Part shown: one piece after another, positions 9,694-17,824 of the stretch | How the letters are laid out: every line of letters begins with the position of its first letter | Position numbering within the stretch: the stretch's first letter is position 1 | Notes under the pieces: generated by a model | Databases searched by the model: none | Seen by the model: only the letters and a program-made list of their open reading frames with translations | Told to the model about the DNA's origin: nothing | Source of the DNA: Parapedobacter defluvii | Lineage (GTDB): Bacteria; Bacteroidota; Bacteroidia; Sphingobacteriales; Sphingobacteriaceae | Assembly (NCBI RefSeq): GCF_014642075.1 | Contig: NZ_BMIK01000002.1 | Span: forward strand, 531,538 to 595,537 | Direction of reading: 5' to 3' | DNA length: 64,000 bases | Translations under genes and position numbers: made by a program

Positions 9694-9807
9694 ATGGACG
9701 TAAAATCAATTTTATTGCGATACTGGCAGTTGGCAGCTGAATCTGAGGGGTGGTATCCGCCCTATGCGCCTGGTCGGAACGTAGAAGCTTCCTTTAATAC
9801 GAACTGA
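9694..9807 (+). pseudogene. short ORF resembling the N-terminus of a DinB-type protein
   Basis: 37 codons from an ATG placed normally behind a good promoter, ending one base before the ispE start. Residues 1-23 (MDVKSILLRYWQLAAESEGW, then YPP) resemble the start of a DinB-family branch that begins with a short helix and a (G/D)WYPP motif. After the YPP the similarity stops and a TGA follows. The best reading is a DinB-like gene deleted after its first 25 codons and fused to the ispE leader; a genuine leader peptide is the alternative. The similarity is from memory of the family and needs a search. Confidence 0.4.
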
Positions 9808-9808
9808 G

Positions 9809-10621
9809 ATGGTTGCTTTTGCCAACGCCAAAATCAATATCGGCCTGCAGGTGCTGAGCCGTCGTGAAGATGGATACCATAATCTCGAAACGATTTTTTA
9901 TCCGGTGAACATCTATGACGTGCTGGAAGTCGTGGAAGCACGGGATACGCGCTTTATTCCATCCGGAATACCGATTCCAAGCGGTGGGCAGGACAATCTG
10001 TGTCTGCGGGCGTATAGGCTGCTTAGTGAATCCCACGATTTACCCCCGGTGCATATTTACCTGCACAAGACCATTCCCATCGGTGCCGGATTGGGGGGCG
10101 GCTCGGCCGATGCAGCGTTTCTCTTGAAATTACTGAACACGATGTTCGCGCTGGGACTCAGCGAATCGCAATTGACCGGCTATGCCCGCCAATTGGGGGC
10201 CGACTGCCCATTTTTCATCCGCAATACGCCCGTGCTGGCCACGGGGATCGGAGATGTCTTCGAAGCGGTCAGGGTGGATTTGTCGGAATACCACTTGGTG
10301 CTGGTCACGCCCCGCGTGCATGTTTCGACGGCAGCCGCCTATCGGGGGGTGACACCCGATCCGAAGGGCAGGCAATTGAAAACGGCTATCACTCATCCCG
10401 TGGCTACCTGGCGGGATACCATTGTGAACGACTTTGAAGTGGGCATCTTTGCCCTTCATCCAGAAATTGCAGCCGTTAAAAGAAAACTGTATGAAAACGG
10501 GGCCGTATTCGCTTCCATGAGCGGGAGCGGATCTTCGGTGTATGGGTTGTTTAGTAAGCCCGTGAAAATAGTTGATATGGAGAAAGATAACCAAGTGTTT
10601 TACGTAGGCGGAGAACGGTAA
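9809..10621 (+). CDS. ispE: 4-diphosphocytidyl-2-C-methyl-D-erythritol kinase
   Basis: A 270-residue GHMP-type kinase. The N-terminus FANAKINIGLQVLSRREDGY is the IspE signature; the ATP loop is PIGAGLGGGSADAAF (about 91-105) and the third GHMP motif is SGSGSSVYGLF near 235. IspE phosphorylates CDP-ME in the non-mevalonate route to isoprenoid precursors in the cytosol. The ATG directly follows the TGA of the short upstream ORF, so translation may be coupled. The next gene begins 2 bases after its stop. Confidence 0.96.
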   Translation: MVAFANAKINIGLQVLSRREDGYHNLETIFYPVNIYDVLEVVEARDTRFIPSGIPIPSGGQDNLCLRAYRLLSESHDLPPVHIYLHKTIPIGAGLGGGSADAAFLLKLLNTMFALGLSESQLTGYARQLGADCPFFIRNTPVLATGIGDVFEAVRVDLSEYHLVLVTPRVHVSTAAAYRGVTPDPKGRQLKTAITHPVATWRDTIVNDFEVGIFALHPEIAAVKRKLYENGAVFASMSGSGSSVYGLFSKPVKIVDMEKDNQVFYVGGER

Positions 10622-10623
10622 TC

Positions 10624-11151
10624 ATGGTCGACTTCCAAGCAGTGGTTTTACGGTCTGAAGAGCAGGGTGCGGCGATGTTGGGATGGGCCTACATCGAAGT
10701 GCCGCGGGAAATTGCTGAGCAACTGAAACCCGGTTACAAGCAGGGATACCGTGTGCGGGGGGAAATAGACGGGATCGTGTTTTCCGGGCTTTTCCTAATG
10801 CCTAAAGGAGAGGGCGATTACATCCTGCCCATCAACGGTGGGATGCGGAAGGTATTGAAAAAGGGAGTGGGGGATGTCCTGTCGCTCCGATTGGAAGAAG
10901 ATAAGGATTTTGTGATCGAGATACCGGAAGACCTGGAGCTGTGTCTATTGGACGATGAAGCGGATCTGATGGGGAGATTCCTGGCATTGCCCAAATCGCA
11001 CCGCAATTATTTCCTCAATTACATCCATGGGGCAAAGACGGAGCCGACACGCACCAAACGAATTGCCATGACGGTAGAGGCGATGGCGATGGGGCTTGAC
11101 TTCGGTGCCATGATCCGGCTTGACAAAGCAAGGAGGAAACGGGATGAATAA
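10624..11151 (+). CDS. DUF1905/YdeI-OmpD-associated family protein
   Basis: 175 residues in two parts: an N-terminal DUF1905-like beta-barrel (about 1-95, with GWAYIEVP and YRVRGEIDG and LPINGGMRKVL) and a C-terminal OmdA/YdeI helix pair (FLALPKSHRNYFLNYIHGAK and TRTKRIAMTVEAM). Proteins with this arrangement are widespread, cytosolic and without a defined activity; a link to bacteriocin or polymyxin tolerance is reported for YdeI relatives only. It is packed between ispE and the peroxiredoxin, overlapping the latter by 8 bases. Confidence 0.85.
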   Translation: MVDFQAVVLRSEEQGAAMLGWAYIEVPREIAEQLKPGYKQGYRVRGEIDGIVFSGLFLMPKGEGDYILPINGGMRKVLKKGVGDVLSLRLEEDKDFVIEIPEDLELCLLDDEADLMGRFLALPKSHRNYFLNYIHGAKTEPTRTKRIAMTVEAMAMGLDFGAMIRLDKARRKRDE

Positions 11152-11698
11152 ACTTTTGAAAATGACGTTGATCGCATGGGTAGCGGTCGGCACAGCGATT
11201 GCATGTGCGCAGGAAGACGGTAAAAAATCGAATCATATGGAAACCTTGGAAATCGGGGATCAAGTGCCCCATTTTGTCCTCAAAGACCAAAATGGCCGGG
11301 ATGTGGACATCGCGGATTACATGGGCAAAAAGAAATTGGTCATCTATTTCTATCCGAAAGACGAGAGCCCCGGTTGTACGAAACAGGCCTGTGCAATCCG
11401 TGATCATTTTACCGATTACACCGATGCGGGCGCTTTGGTAATCGGCATCAATTCAGGCAGCGTAGCGAGTCATAAGGCATTTGCAGAAAACCACGGCTTG
11501 CCTTTTATGTTACTCAGTGATCCCGGCAATCGCGTGTTGAAATTGTTCGGTGTGAAAAATGTACTGTTCCTTACCGGGCGTGAAACGTTTGTGGTGGGAC
11601 TCGATGGAAAGATTGCATTCAGATACCGGGCACTGATGAATGCCACCGCGCACAACGACAAGGTATTGGAATTTCTGAAAACAAGCGATGCCCGATAG
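11144..11698 (+). CDS. exported Bcp/PrxQ-type thiol peroxidase
   Basis: 184 residues. I chose the ATG at 11144 because AGGAGG stands 6 bases in front of it and it starts a clean signal sequence (KMTLIAWVAVGTAIACAQ); the ATG at 11120 would spoil the signal. The peroxiredoxin domain has the peroxidatic Cys78 in YPKDESPGCTKQAC and a resolving Cys83 in the PrxQ position. The enzyme reduces hydroperoxides using thiol donors. Most Bcp proteins are cytosolic; this one appears periplasmic, and AIAC-AQ could even be a weak lipobox. Overlap with the preceding stop suggests co-translation. Confidence 0.88.
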   Translation: MNKLLKMTLIAWVAVGTAIACAQEDGKKSNHMETLEIGDQVPHFVLKDQNGRDVDIADYMGKKKLVIYFYPKDESPGCTKQACAIRDHFTDYTDAGALVIGINSGSVASHKAFAENHGLPFMLLSDPGNRVLKLFGVKNVLFLTGRETFVVGLDGKIAFRYRALMNATAHNDKVLEFLKTSDAR

Positions 11699-11742
11699 GG
11701 GGTCCCCGATCGGGCATCGCATCGTTTTGGGATTACGGTTAA

Positions 11743-12366
11743 TTAATGATCGTCGTGATCGTGATCCCCGTCTACGACATGCACTTCGACCTTAAGATCG
11801 AGATCGTTCTCTCCGCTGAACTTCGTATAGTTGGGATTGTTCCAGTCGGCATCGGTGATACTTGCTTTCACGCCGTTGTTTAAGTGACGCAGGATGACGT
11901 TAAACACAAACGAATCCGATGGCTTCAACACGTGCAGGTAACCCGTTACACCCACCCGCTTGTTGTCAGGGTCGGCGTATTGGTAGTCCAGCACACCTTC
12001 GGGAGCACCGAGGAAGAAAAGCTGGTGGATGTCGGACTCTTCCAGAAATTCCTGTTCGGCACCTTCCCGGCCCGCGAAATCGGTGGCGGTGAGTGTCAGG
12101 CGGTAGGTTTTTCCGGCGTCCAGGTGCAGGTGGGCACCCACGGGAGGGAGTCCATCCTCGTCAAACGTCACCGATACAACTTCGGGATCTTCCAGGTCGT
12201 GGGCATGGTCTCCGTGCCATTCAACTTCCGTAAATGTCAACGTTGCCGAACCGATTTCTTCTTGGGGGACTTCAGGCTCCGGATCGTCCTTGCTGCAGGA
12301 GGATATAAACGCAACGAATCCCAGCGACAATAGTGCAATCGAGAGTTTTTTGAATGAATGTTTCAT
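11743..12366 (-). CDS. His/Asp-rich lipoprotein, putative metal-binding partner of a TonB receptor
   Basis: 207 residues with a lipoprotein signal (ISSCSKDDPEPE, Cys24). Metal-binding-type residues cluster at WHGDHAHDLEDPE (about 50-62) and at the C-terminus VVDGDHDHDDH. The rest looks like a beta-sandwich. It is on the same strand as, and downstream of, the TonB-dependent receptor gene, separated by the 553-base heptamer array. A job in capturing zinc or another divalent metal for that receptor is inference from composition and context. I do not recognise a named family. Confidence 0.65.
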   Translation of the reverse strand: MKHSFKKLSIALLSLGFVAFISSCSKDDPEPEVPQEEIGSATLTFTEVEWHGDHAHDLEDPEVVSVTFDEDGLPPVGAHLHLDAGKTYRLTLTATDFAGREGAEQEFLEESDIHQLFFLGAPEGVLDYQYADPDNKRVGVTGYLHVLKPSDSFVFNVILRHLNNGVKASITDADWNNPNYTKFSGENDLDLKVEVHVVDGDHDHDDH

Positions 12367-12406
12367 AAATGATTCGATTAAATTATAGTTAAACAGTTTA
12401 TTTTAT

Positions 12407-12962
12407 GATAATTGATAATTGATAATTGATAATTGATAATTGATAATTGATAATTGATAATTGATAATTGATAATTGATAATTGATAATTGATAATTGAT
12501 AATTGATAATTGATAATTGATAATTGATAATTGATAATTGATAATTGATAATTGATAATTGATAATTGATAATTGATAATTGATAATTGATAATTGATAA
12601 TTGATAATTGATAATTGATAATTGATAATTGATAATTGATAATTGATAATTGATAATTGATAATTGATAATTGATAATTGATAATTGATAATTGATAATT
12701 GATAATTGATAATTGATAATTGATAATTGATAATTGATAATTGATAATTGATAATTGATAATTGATAATTGATAATTGATAATTGATAATTGATAATTGA
12801 TAATTGATAATTGATAATTGATAATTGATAATTGATAATTGATAATTGATAATTGATAATTGATAATTGATAATTGATAATTGATAATTGATAATTGATA
12901 ATTGATAATTGATAATTGATAATTGATAATTGATAATTGATAATTGATAATTGATAATTGAT
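12407..12962. repeat. heptanucleotide tandem array, 79 perfect copies of GATAATT
   Basis: From 12407 to 12959 the unit GATAATT repeats exactly 79 times with no substitution, followed by a partial GAT. On the minus strand the unit reads TATCAAT. The array fills almost the whole gap between the TonB receptor gene and the His-rich lipoprotein gene. A 7-base period cannot keep a reading frame except every 21 bases, and nothing suggests translation. Perfect identity implies recent expansion or continuous homogenisation. Confidence 0.98.
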
Positions 12963-12974
12963 GTTTGATGTATA

Positions 12975-15308
12975 CTAAAATGAATAAGAAAGTCGGATAC
13001 CGATCTCCCGGCCCAAACCGTGACTGTAATAGCGGAACCGGTTCATATATTCCTTATAAAGTGTATTGAATAAATTGTTTACGGAGATGCCTGCTTCCAG
13101 GGGATGACTGCCCAAAGCGAACTGGCTGCCAGCGTACAGCGAGAAGACATGATAGGCCGGCGGGGGAGGTGCATAGTCCGTGCCGGGTTCGTACCGGTTT
13201 TGCTCCAGCACCCATTGGTGTGCAAAGGAGACATAGGTGTTGCTGGTTACTTTGCTTTCAATCGGCAGCTGCCAACGCAGGCGGTGGTCAAACCGGTCGG
13301 AAGGAATGTAAGGCAGATACACGTCATTGGTGACGTCGCGTGCGCGGATAACCGATGCATTGAGGTGATAATCCAGGCCATCAATGAGCCTGTATTGCAA
13401 CGAGAGATCCGCCCCGAAAAAGGTGGCATCGGTCTGTTTGTACCGGAATACCGGAAACGTGCCCCGGATGGTCTGTAAAAATTCCCCAGGCGAGGGCTGT
13501 GCGTAAATGTAGTCCTGGATATACTGTGCGTAGAGATCGAGATCGATGGTAACCCTGTCGCGCGTATAGGAAGGGCTGACCACCCATTTGTATCCGTGTT
13601 CGCTACCCAGTCCGGCATCTCCGATTTCGTAGAGTGCCGCACCGTGGTGCAGCCCGTTGCTGTACAGCTCATTGGCACTGGGAGCACGCCAGGCAAGACC
13701 GATGTTACTCCGTAGCTGCCAGGTTTTATCCGGTCGCCAGACACCGCCGAAAGAACCGCTCACGTTGTGGAAATCGCGTTGGCCGCCATAAAGATGCTGG
13801 TATTTGTCAAAACCGGCGGCATCGAAGGTTTTGAAATCGTAGCGGATGCCCATTTCCCATTCGTATGCCTCCCTGATGAGCCGTTGGATGGCAAAAAGTC
13901 CACCGGTAAAGCTGTCGTAGTTGGGGATGAGGGGCGTGTTCAGCGTGCCGGGGACATTGTTGTTGACCTGCATGGTCAGGTTGGTGCCCACCTGTGTGCG
14001 CCAATTGTTGTCATAAAGCGGGGTTTGGTAGTTTGCATCCAGCGTTTGGGTGGTAAGCACCATATCCAGCATGGGCAACGCACCGCGGCCGCCACGGCGT
14101 ATGTCATATTCCTGCCGGTGGTTACGCTGGATGCCGTATTGTATATCTGAGCTGCCTCCATTGGTGTAATCCCGGTGCCATTTCAGTTTACCCAGATCGT
14201 GTACGACGCGCTGCCGCGGAGCGGCGATGGCATAGCTGAACGGATAGGTCTCGAAAGGCTTGCCGGCCTCCACACGGGCCTGTATGTCGTCGATGGTACC
14301 CACGTGGGCACCGGTGAAAATCCCGAGTGACGTGTAAAAACGGCTGTAATAGGCATCAAAGACGGACCGGGTGTGGCTGTAACGTACAGCGGCGGAGCCA
14401 TTGTATTCGGCCAGTCCGGTGTTGCCTAAGTAATAGTCGGCCGTGCGCACGTTTCCGCTTCGTTTCGCCGTACCCTGTACCCGCCAGGAAAGTCCGGGAA
14501 TACCCTTAACTCCCGATTGAAGCATGCCCGAAAGCACGCCGCCCTGGCCGTTGGTCTGATAGATGGTGTTCAGTTCGCCGGATACATGCGGATCAATGGG
14601 CAGGGGAGCGGGAGAGGTGATGATCACCCCACCGATGGCGTCTGCGCCATAACGGACGCCCTCTGCACCCTTTATCAGTTTAAAATCCTTGGCAACAAAC
14701 GGATCGATTTCCGGCGCATGTTCGCTGCCCCATTGCTGTCCCTCCTGCCGGATGCCGTTGTTGAGGATCAGGATGCGGTTGCTGTGCATGCCGTTGATCA
14801 CCGGTTTTGCAATCGTCGTACCGGTCTGTAGCATGCTTACCCCCGGCAGGTTGCTGAAGATATCGGCCAATGTCTTTCCCTGTACCTGGGCTACCTGTTC
14901 GCGCGAGACGGTCCGCACCGCATTTGCGGTAACCACAGGCTGCTGGTGACCGATCACGTTCACGTCGTGCAACCGGATGTGGCCATGATGGAGTGCTAAC
15001 GTAAGCGTTTCATCGTTTTTGAGCAATACTTCCGTAACGAGGCTGTCAAATCCCACGCTGGTAGCCGTGACGGTATAGCGGACACCCTTGCATAGTTGTG
15101 AAAACCGGAAATAACCATGTCCGTCAGAAAGAAGCTGGGTAGCGCCCGGATTGATTGTCAGGGTTACACCCGATAAGGGAAGCTGTGTATCGCTGTCCAT
15201 CACCCGGCCCCGGACAGTAAGGGTACATGTTGAAGTTTGTGAATATCCTGCCGTAAAAAATAAGCTAAGTATAATCGAAGTAAGTGCCGTTCTGATCCAC
15301 ATCTGCAT
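12975..15308 (-). CDS. TonB-dependent outer-membrane receptor, possible metal transporter
   Basis: 777 residues: signal peptide, a carboxypeptidase-regulatory-like domain (about 30-105, TLTVRGRVMDSDTQLPLSGV), a plug (about 125-235, with LADIFSNLPGVSMLQTGTTI and VRYGADAIGGVIITSP) and a 22-strand-type barrel ending in GIRLSYSF. The plug has the Cir/CopR/ZnuD-like layout and not the SusC layout. His-rich stretches (LHHGHIRLHDVNVIGHQQ) near 95-120 and a His/Asp-rich lipoprotein gene downstream suggest import of zinc, copper or another metal; this is inference. The upstream gap is taken up by the second heptamer array, leaving about 70 bases for a promoter. Confidence 0.88.
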   Translation of the reverse strand: MQMWIRTALTSIILSLFFTAGYSQTSTCTLTVRGRVMDSDTQLPLSGVTLTINPGATQLLSDGHGYFRFSQLCKGVRYTVTATSVGFDSLVTEVLLKNDETLTLALHHGHIRLHDVNVIGHQQPVVTANAVRTVSREQVAQVQGKTLADIFSNLPGVSMLQTGTTIAKPVINGMHSNRILILNNGIRQEGQQWGSEHAPEIDPFVAKDFKLIKGAEGVRYGADAIGGVIITSPAPLPIDPHVSGELNTIYQTNGQGGVLSGMLQSGVKGIPGLSWRVQGTAKRSGNVRTADYYLGNTGLAEYNGSAAVRYSHTRSVFDAYYSRFYTSLGIFTGAHVGTIDDIQARVEAGKPFETYPFSYAIAAPRQRVVHDLGKLKWHRDYTNGGSSDIQYGIQRNHRQEYDIRRGGRGALPMLDMVLTTQTLDANYQTPLYDNNWRTQVGTNLTMQVNNNVPGTLNTPLIPNYDSFTGGLFAIQRLIREAYEWEMGIRYDFKTFDAAGFDKYQHLYGGQRDFHNVSGSFGGVWRPDKTWQLRSNIGLAWRAPSANELYSNGLHHGAALYEIGDAGLGSEHGYKWVVSPSYTRDRVTIDLDLYAQYIQDYIYAQPSPGEFLQTIRGTFPVFRYKQTDATFFGADLSLQYRLIDGLDYHLNASVIRARDVTNDVYLPYIPSDRFDHRLRWQLPIESKVTSNTYVSFAHQWVLEQNRYEPGTDYAPPPPAYHVFSLYAGSQFALGSHPLEAGISVNNLFNTLYKEYMNRFRYYSHGLGREIGIRLSYSF

Positions 15309-15379
15309 TCATTGTCAATACCGCAAATTTCAACATAGTTGCGTTAATAAACAAATTAAATGCAACAAAGTTTTTTTAA

Positions 15380-15772
15380 TGGACAATGGACAATGGATAA
15401 TGGATAATGGACAATGGATAATGGATAATGGACAATGGATAATGGACAATGGATAATGGATAATGGATAATGGACAATGGACAATGGATAATGGATAATG
15501 GACAATGGATAATGGACAATGGACAATGGATAATTATCAACTATCAATTATCAACTATCAACTATCAACTATCAACTATCAATTATCAACTATCAATTAT
15601 CAACTATCAATTATCAACTATCAATTATCAACTATCAACTATCAACTATCAACTATCAACTATCAACTATCAACTATCAACTATCAACTATCAACTATCA
15701 ACTATCAATTATCAACTATCAATTATCAACTATCAATTATCAACTATCAATTATCAACTATCAACTATCAAG
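15380..15772. repeat. two-sided heptanucleotide array (22 + 34 units) with palindromic junction
   Basis: 15380-15533 holds 22 units of TGGACAA or TGGATAA; 15535-15772 holds 34 units of TATCAAC or TATCAAT, the last being TATCAAG. Every unit is exactly 7 bases. Within each half only one position varies, always C or T on the plus strand. The halves meet at the perfect palindrome GATAATTATC (15529-15538), so the common core (GATA on the left, TATC on the right) flips orientation there. Long apparent reading frames through it (heptapeptide repeats) are a by-product of the period. The final unit supplies the stop codon of xerD. Confidence 0.97.
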
Positions 15773-16661
15773 AGCGGGGGTGGAATTGGGTAATCACGGA
15801 CCGCAGGTAATCCCGATCCACATGGGTATAGATTTCCGTGGTTGTAATGCTTTCGTGCCCAAGCATTTCCTGCACCGCACGGAGGTCGGCACCTCCCTCC
15901 ACAAGGTGGCTGGCAAAGGAATGCCGGAACGTATGGGGGCTGATTTTCTTTTTAAGTCCGATTTTGGTGGCCAGGTCCTTAATGATGATAAATACCATCA
16001 CGCGCGTTAAAGAAGCCCCCCGGCGGTTCAGGAATACAGCATCTTCGTAACCCGGCTTGATCTTTTGATGTACGCGCACGTCTTCCAGGTAAATGCGGAG
16101 GCATTTAGCGGCCTGTGTGCCGATCGGCACGAGCCGCTCTTTGCTACCCTTTCCCTCCACTTTGATAAATTCGACGTCCAGAAACAGGTTGGAGATCTTC
16201 AGTCCCACCAGCTCGCTTACGCGGAGGCCGCAGCCATACAGCACCTCCAGCATGGCTTTGTTGCGCATGCCCTCCGGAGTCGACAGGTCGATGGCCGCGA
16301 TGAGGCCGTCGATTTCGGTGATGTTGAGCACATCGGGTATTTTGCGGCCCAACCGCGGTGCTTCGATCAGCGCCGTGGGGTTTTCGACTAGCCCATGCTC
16401 CAGGGCCATGAACAGATAGAACGTCTTGATGCCAGACAGGATACGTGCCTGGCTGTACGCAGAAAGCCCGAATCCGTTGATCCATGTCAAGAAATCCTGT
16501 AATTGGGAGGGGGTAATGGATTGGGGATGTATGTTTTGTGGTTCCGAGAACTGCCGGAGCTTGGTCACATCGTCCAGGTAGGCGTCTACTGTGTTGGCAG
16601 ACATCGCCCGCTCCAGTTGGAGGTAATGTTTGAAGCCATTGATGGCCGTTTTCCAATCCAT
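15768..16661 (-). CDS. xerD: tyrosine recombinase XerD-like
   Basis: 297 residues, typical of XerC/XerD. The N-terminal SAM-like DNA-binding domain spans about 1-105. The catalytic set is complete: Arg147 (GCGLRVSELV), Lys171 (GKGSKER), His243 and Arg246 (HTFRHSFASHL), His269 (LGHESITTTEIYTHV) and the nucleophile Tyr278. With a partner it resolves chromosome dimers at dif during division. The MLGH and TTTEIYTHV forms favour XerD over XerC; which one it is remains uncertain. The TGA stop lies inside the last heptamer of the neighbouring array, so the array boundary coincides with the end of the gene. Confidence 0.92.
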   Translation of the reverse strand: MDWKTAINGFKHYLQLERAMSANTVDAYLDDVTKLRQFSEPQNIHPQSITPSQLQDFLTWINGFGLSAYSQARILSGIKTFYLFMALEHGLVENPTALIEAPRLGRKIPDVLNITEIDGLIAAIDLSTPEGMRNKAMLEVLYGCGLRVSELVGLKISNLFLDVEFIKVEGKGSKERLVPIGTQAAKCLRIYLEDVRVHQKIKPGYEDAVFLNRRGASLTRVMVFIIIKDLATKIGLKKKISPHTFRHSFASHLVEGGADLRAVQEMLGHESITTTEIYTHVDRDYLRSVITQFHPRS

Positions 16662-16692
16662 CGTTGCTTATCTTTCTTTCGCCGGAGTGCCG

Positions 16693-16941
16693 TTATTTGT
16701 TGAGATAAAGCAGGATGAAACCAAACGTTGCGGCTACCTGTCCGATCCAAAAAATGAACATCCATTTGATGATTTCGGTTTTAGTCTCCGCGAGATCAGC
16801 TTTCGTCGCCAAAATTTTTGTTTTATCCTCCACCTCTTCCTTAATTTGTTCTTCAATATACGTGGTCAGGTTTTCGGCTGATTCTTTTCCCAATTTCCCG
16901 GAAAGCAATGCATATAGCTTCGTGATGGTAATGGTACTCAT
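16693..16941 (-). CDS. small coiled-coil membrane protein (DUF1640/CCDC90-like)
   Basis: 82 residues: a short N-terminal helix, a charged coiled-coil (about 25-58, YIEEQIKEEVEDKTKILATK, ADLAETKTEI) and one C-terminal membrane segment (WMFIFWIGQVAATFGFILLY). The ATKADLAE..T.I pattern is the hallmark of the abundant small proteins related to DUF1640. They are thought to be tail-anchored oligomers; function is unknown. It has its own promoter and lies divergent to mscS. Confidence 0.75.
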   Translation of the reverse strand: MSTITITKLYALLSGKLGKESAENLTTYIEEQIKEEVEDKTKILATKADLAETKTEIIKWMFIFWIGQVAATFGFILLYLNK

Positions 16942-16970
16942 TTTATGTTCAGTTTTCGGATTGATTTATA

Positions 16971-17002
16971 CAAAAATAGGAAACAGTTTCCTGATATGCA
17001 AA
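16971..17002 (-). promoter_or_regulatory. promoter of the coiled-coil membrane protein with palindromic spacer
   Basis: Minus strand: TTTG (17002-16999), 20 bases, TATTTTTG (16978-16971), an exact match to the Bacteroidota consensus. The spacer contains the perfect palindrome GGAAAC-A-GTTTCC (16979-16991), a possible operator. It lies 42 bases upstream of the mscS start as well. Confidence 0.75.
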
Positions 17003-17032
17003 TTCGTTCCGAATCTGTAATTTTACCCCACT

Positions 17033-17824
17033 ATGGAAAAAATCGAAGTCGCCCTGGAGCGGATTATTGAAGCGGTACTCTCCAAAGTACCCAGTTTGGT
17101 ATTGGCTGTTCTGCTGTTGGCAGGTGGAAGTTGGCTGATTCGGATGGTGCTGCGGCTTATCCGGAAGCGGTTCGAGCGCCGCAATGTGGATCTATCGCTG
17201 CGCGATTTCGTGATCAGTGCCCTGAAGATCATTTTCTATACCATGCTGATCATTTCGGCGGCTTCGATGGTGGGCATACAAACCACCTCATTTGTCGCGG
17301 TGCTGGGCGCTGCGAGCTTGTCCATCGGCTTGGCCCTGCAGGGCAGTCTGTCCAATTTCGCCGGTGGGGTGCTTATCCTGCTGTTCCGTCCGTTCCGGGT
17401 GGGTGATTACATCAGCAGTGCGACGGGTGCCACCGGGCAGGTCGAAAAAATCGATATCCTATATTCGACACTGCGCACGGACGACGGCATCGCCGTATTC
17501 GTGCCAAACGGCCCACTGGCCAATTCGGTCATCAGTAACTATTCCAGCATTACCAAGCGGCGCCTGGAGTTCAAGATGCGCATACCGTACGGGGTTGATC
17601 TGGACCATACGCGTCAGCTCATCCGGGAGGTGTTGAAATCCGACGAACGGATACTCAATACCCCACGGCCGGAAATCCAACTGGCCGAATTGACCGATAC
17701 TTCCATCGATCTCGTCATCCGGGCCTGGGCACCCAAAGCCCAGTACGACACCGTATACTTCGATAGTTTTGAACAGCTCAAAAAAGTACTGGAAGAAAAC
17801 GGCATCCAGGCATCGCTGTCCTAA
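17033..17824 (+). CDS. mscS: MscS-family mechanosensitive channel
   Basis: 263 residues: an N-terminal amphipathic helix, membrane segments at about 23-42, 62-82 and 86-108, the pore-lining helix (GAASLSIGLALQGSLSNFAG), then the MscS beta domain (FRPFRVGDYIS, VEKIDILYSTLRTDDG, VFVPNGPLANSVISNYS) and the C-terminal alpha/beta cage. The size matches the minimal channel. It opens under membrane tension to release solutes on osmotic downshift. Its stop overlaps the convergent riboflavin synthase stop by 4 bases. Confidence 0.94.
   Translation: MEKIEVALERIIEAVLSKVPSLVLAVLLLAGGSWLIRMVLRLIRKRFERRNVDLSLRDFVISALKIIFYTMLIISAASMVGIQTTSFVAVLGAASLSIGLALQGSLSNFAGGVLILLFRPFRVGDYISSATGATGQVEKIDILYSTLRTDDGIAVFVPNGPLANSVISNYSSITKRRLEFKMRIPYGVDLDHTRQLIREVLKSDERILNTPRPEIQLAELTDTSIDLVIRAWAPKAQYDTVYFDSFEQLKKVLEENGIQASLS

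Noticed and set aside
12407..12962. CRISPR array.
   Set aside because: No spacers: units are contiguous and identical, only 7 bases long, and no cas genes are near.
15356..15810. Long open frames through the heptamer array on both strands (heptapeptide repeats such as MDNGQWI and NYQLSTI).
   Set aside because: A stop-free 7-base unit gives open frames automatically; there is no promoter, no sensible start and no conserved non-repeat part.
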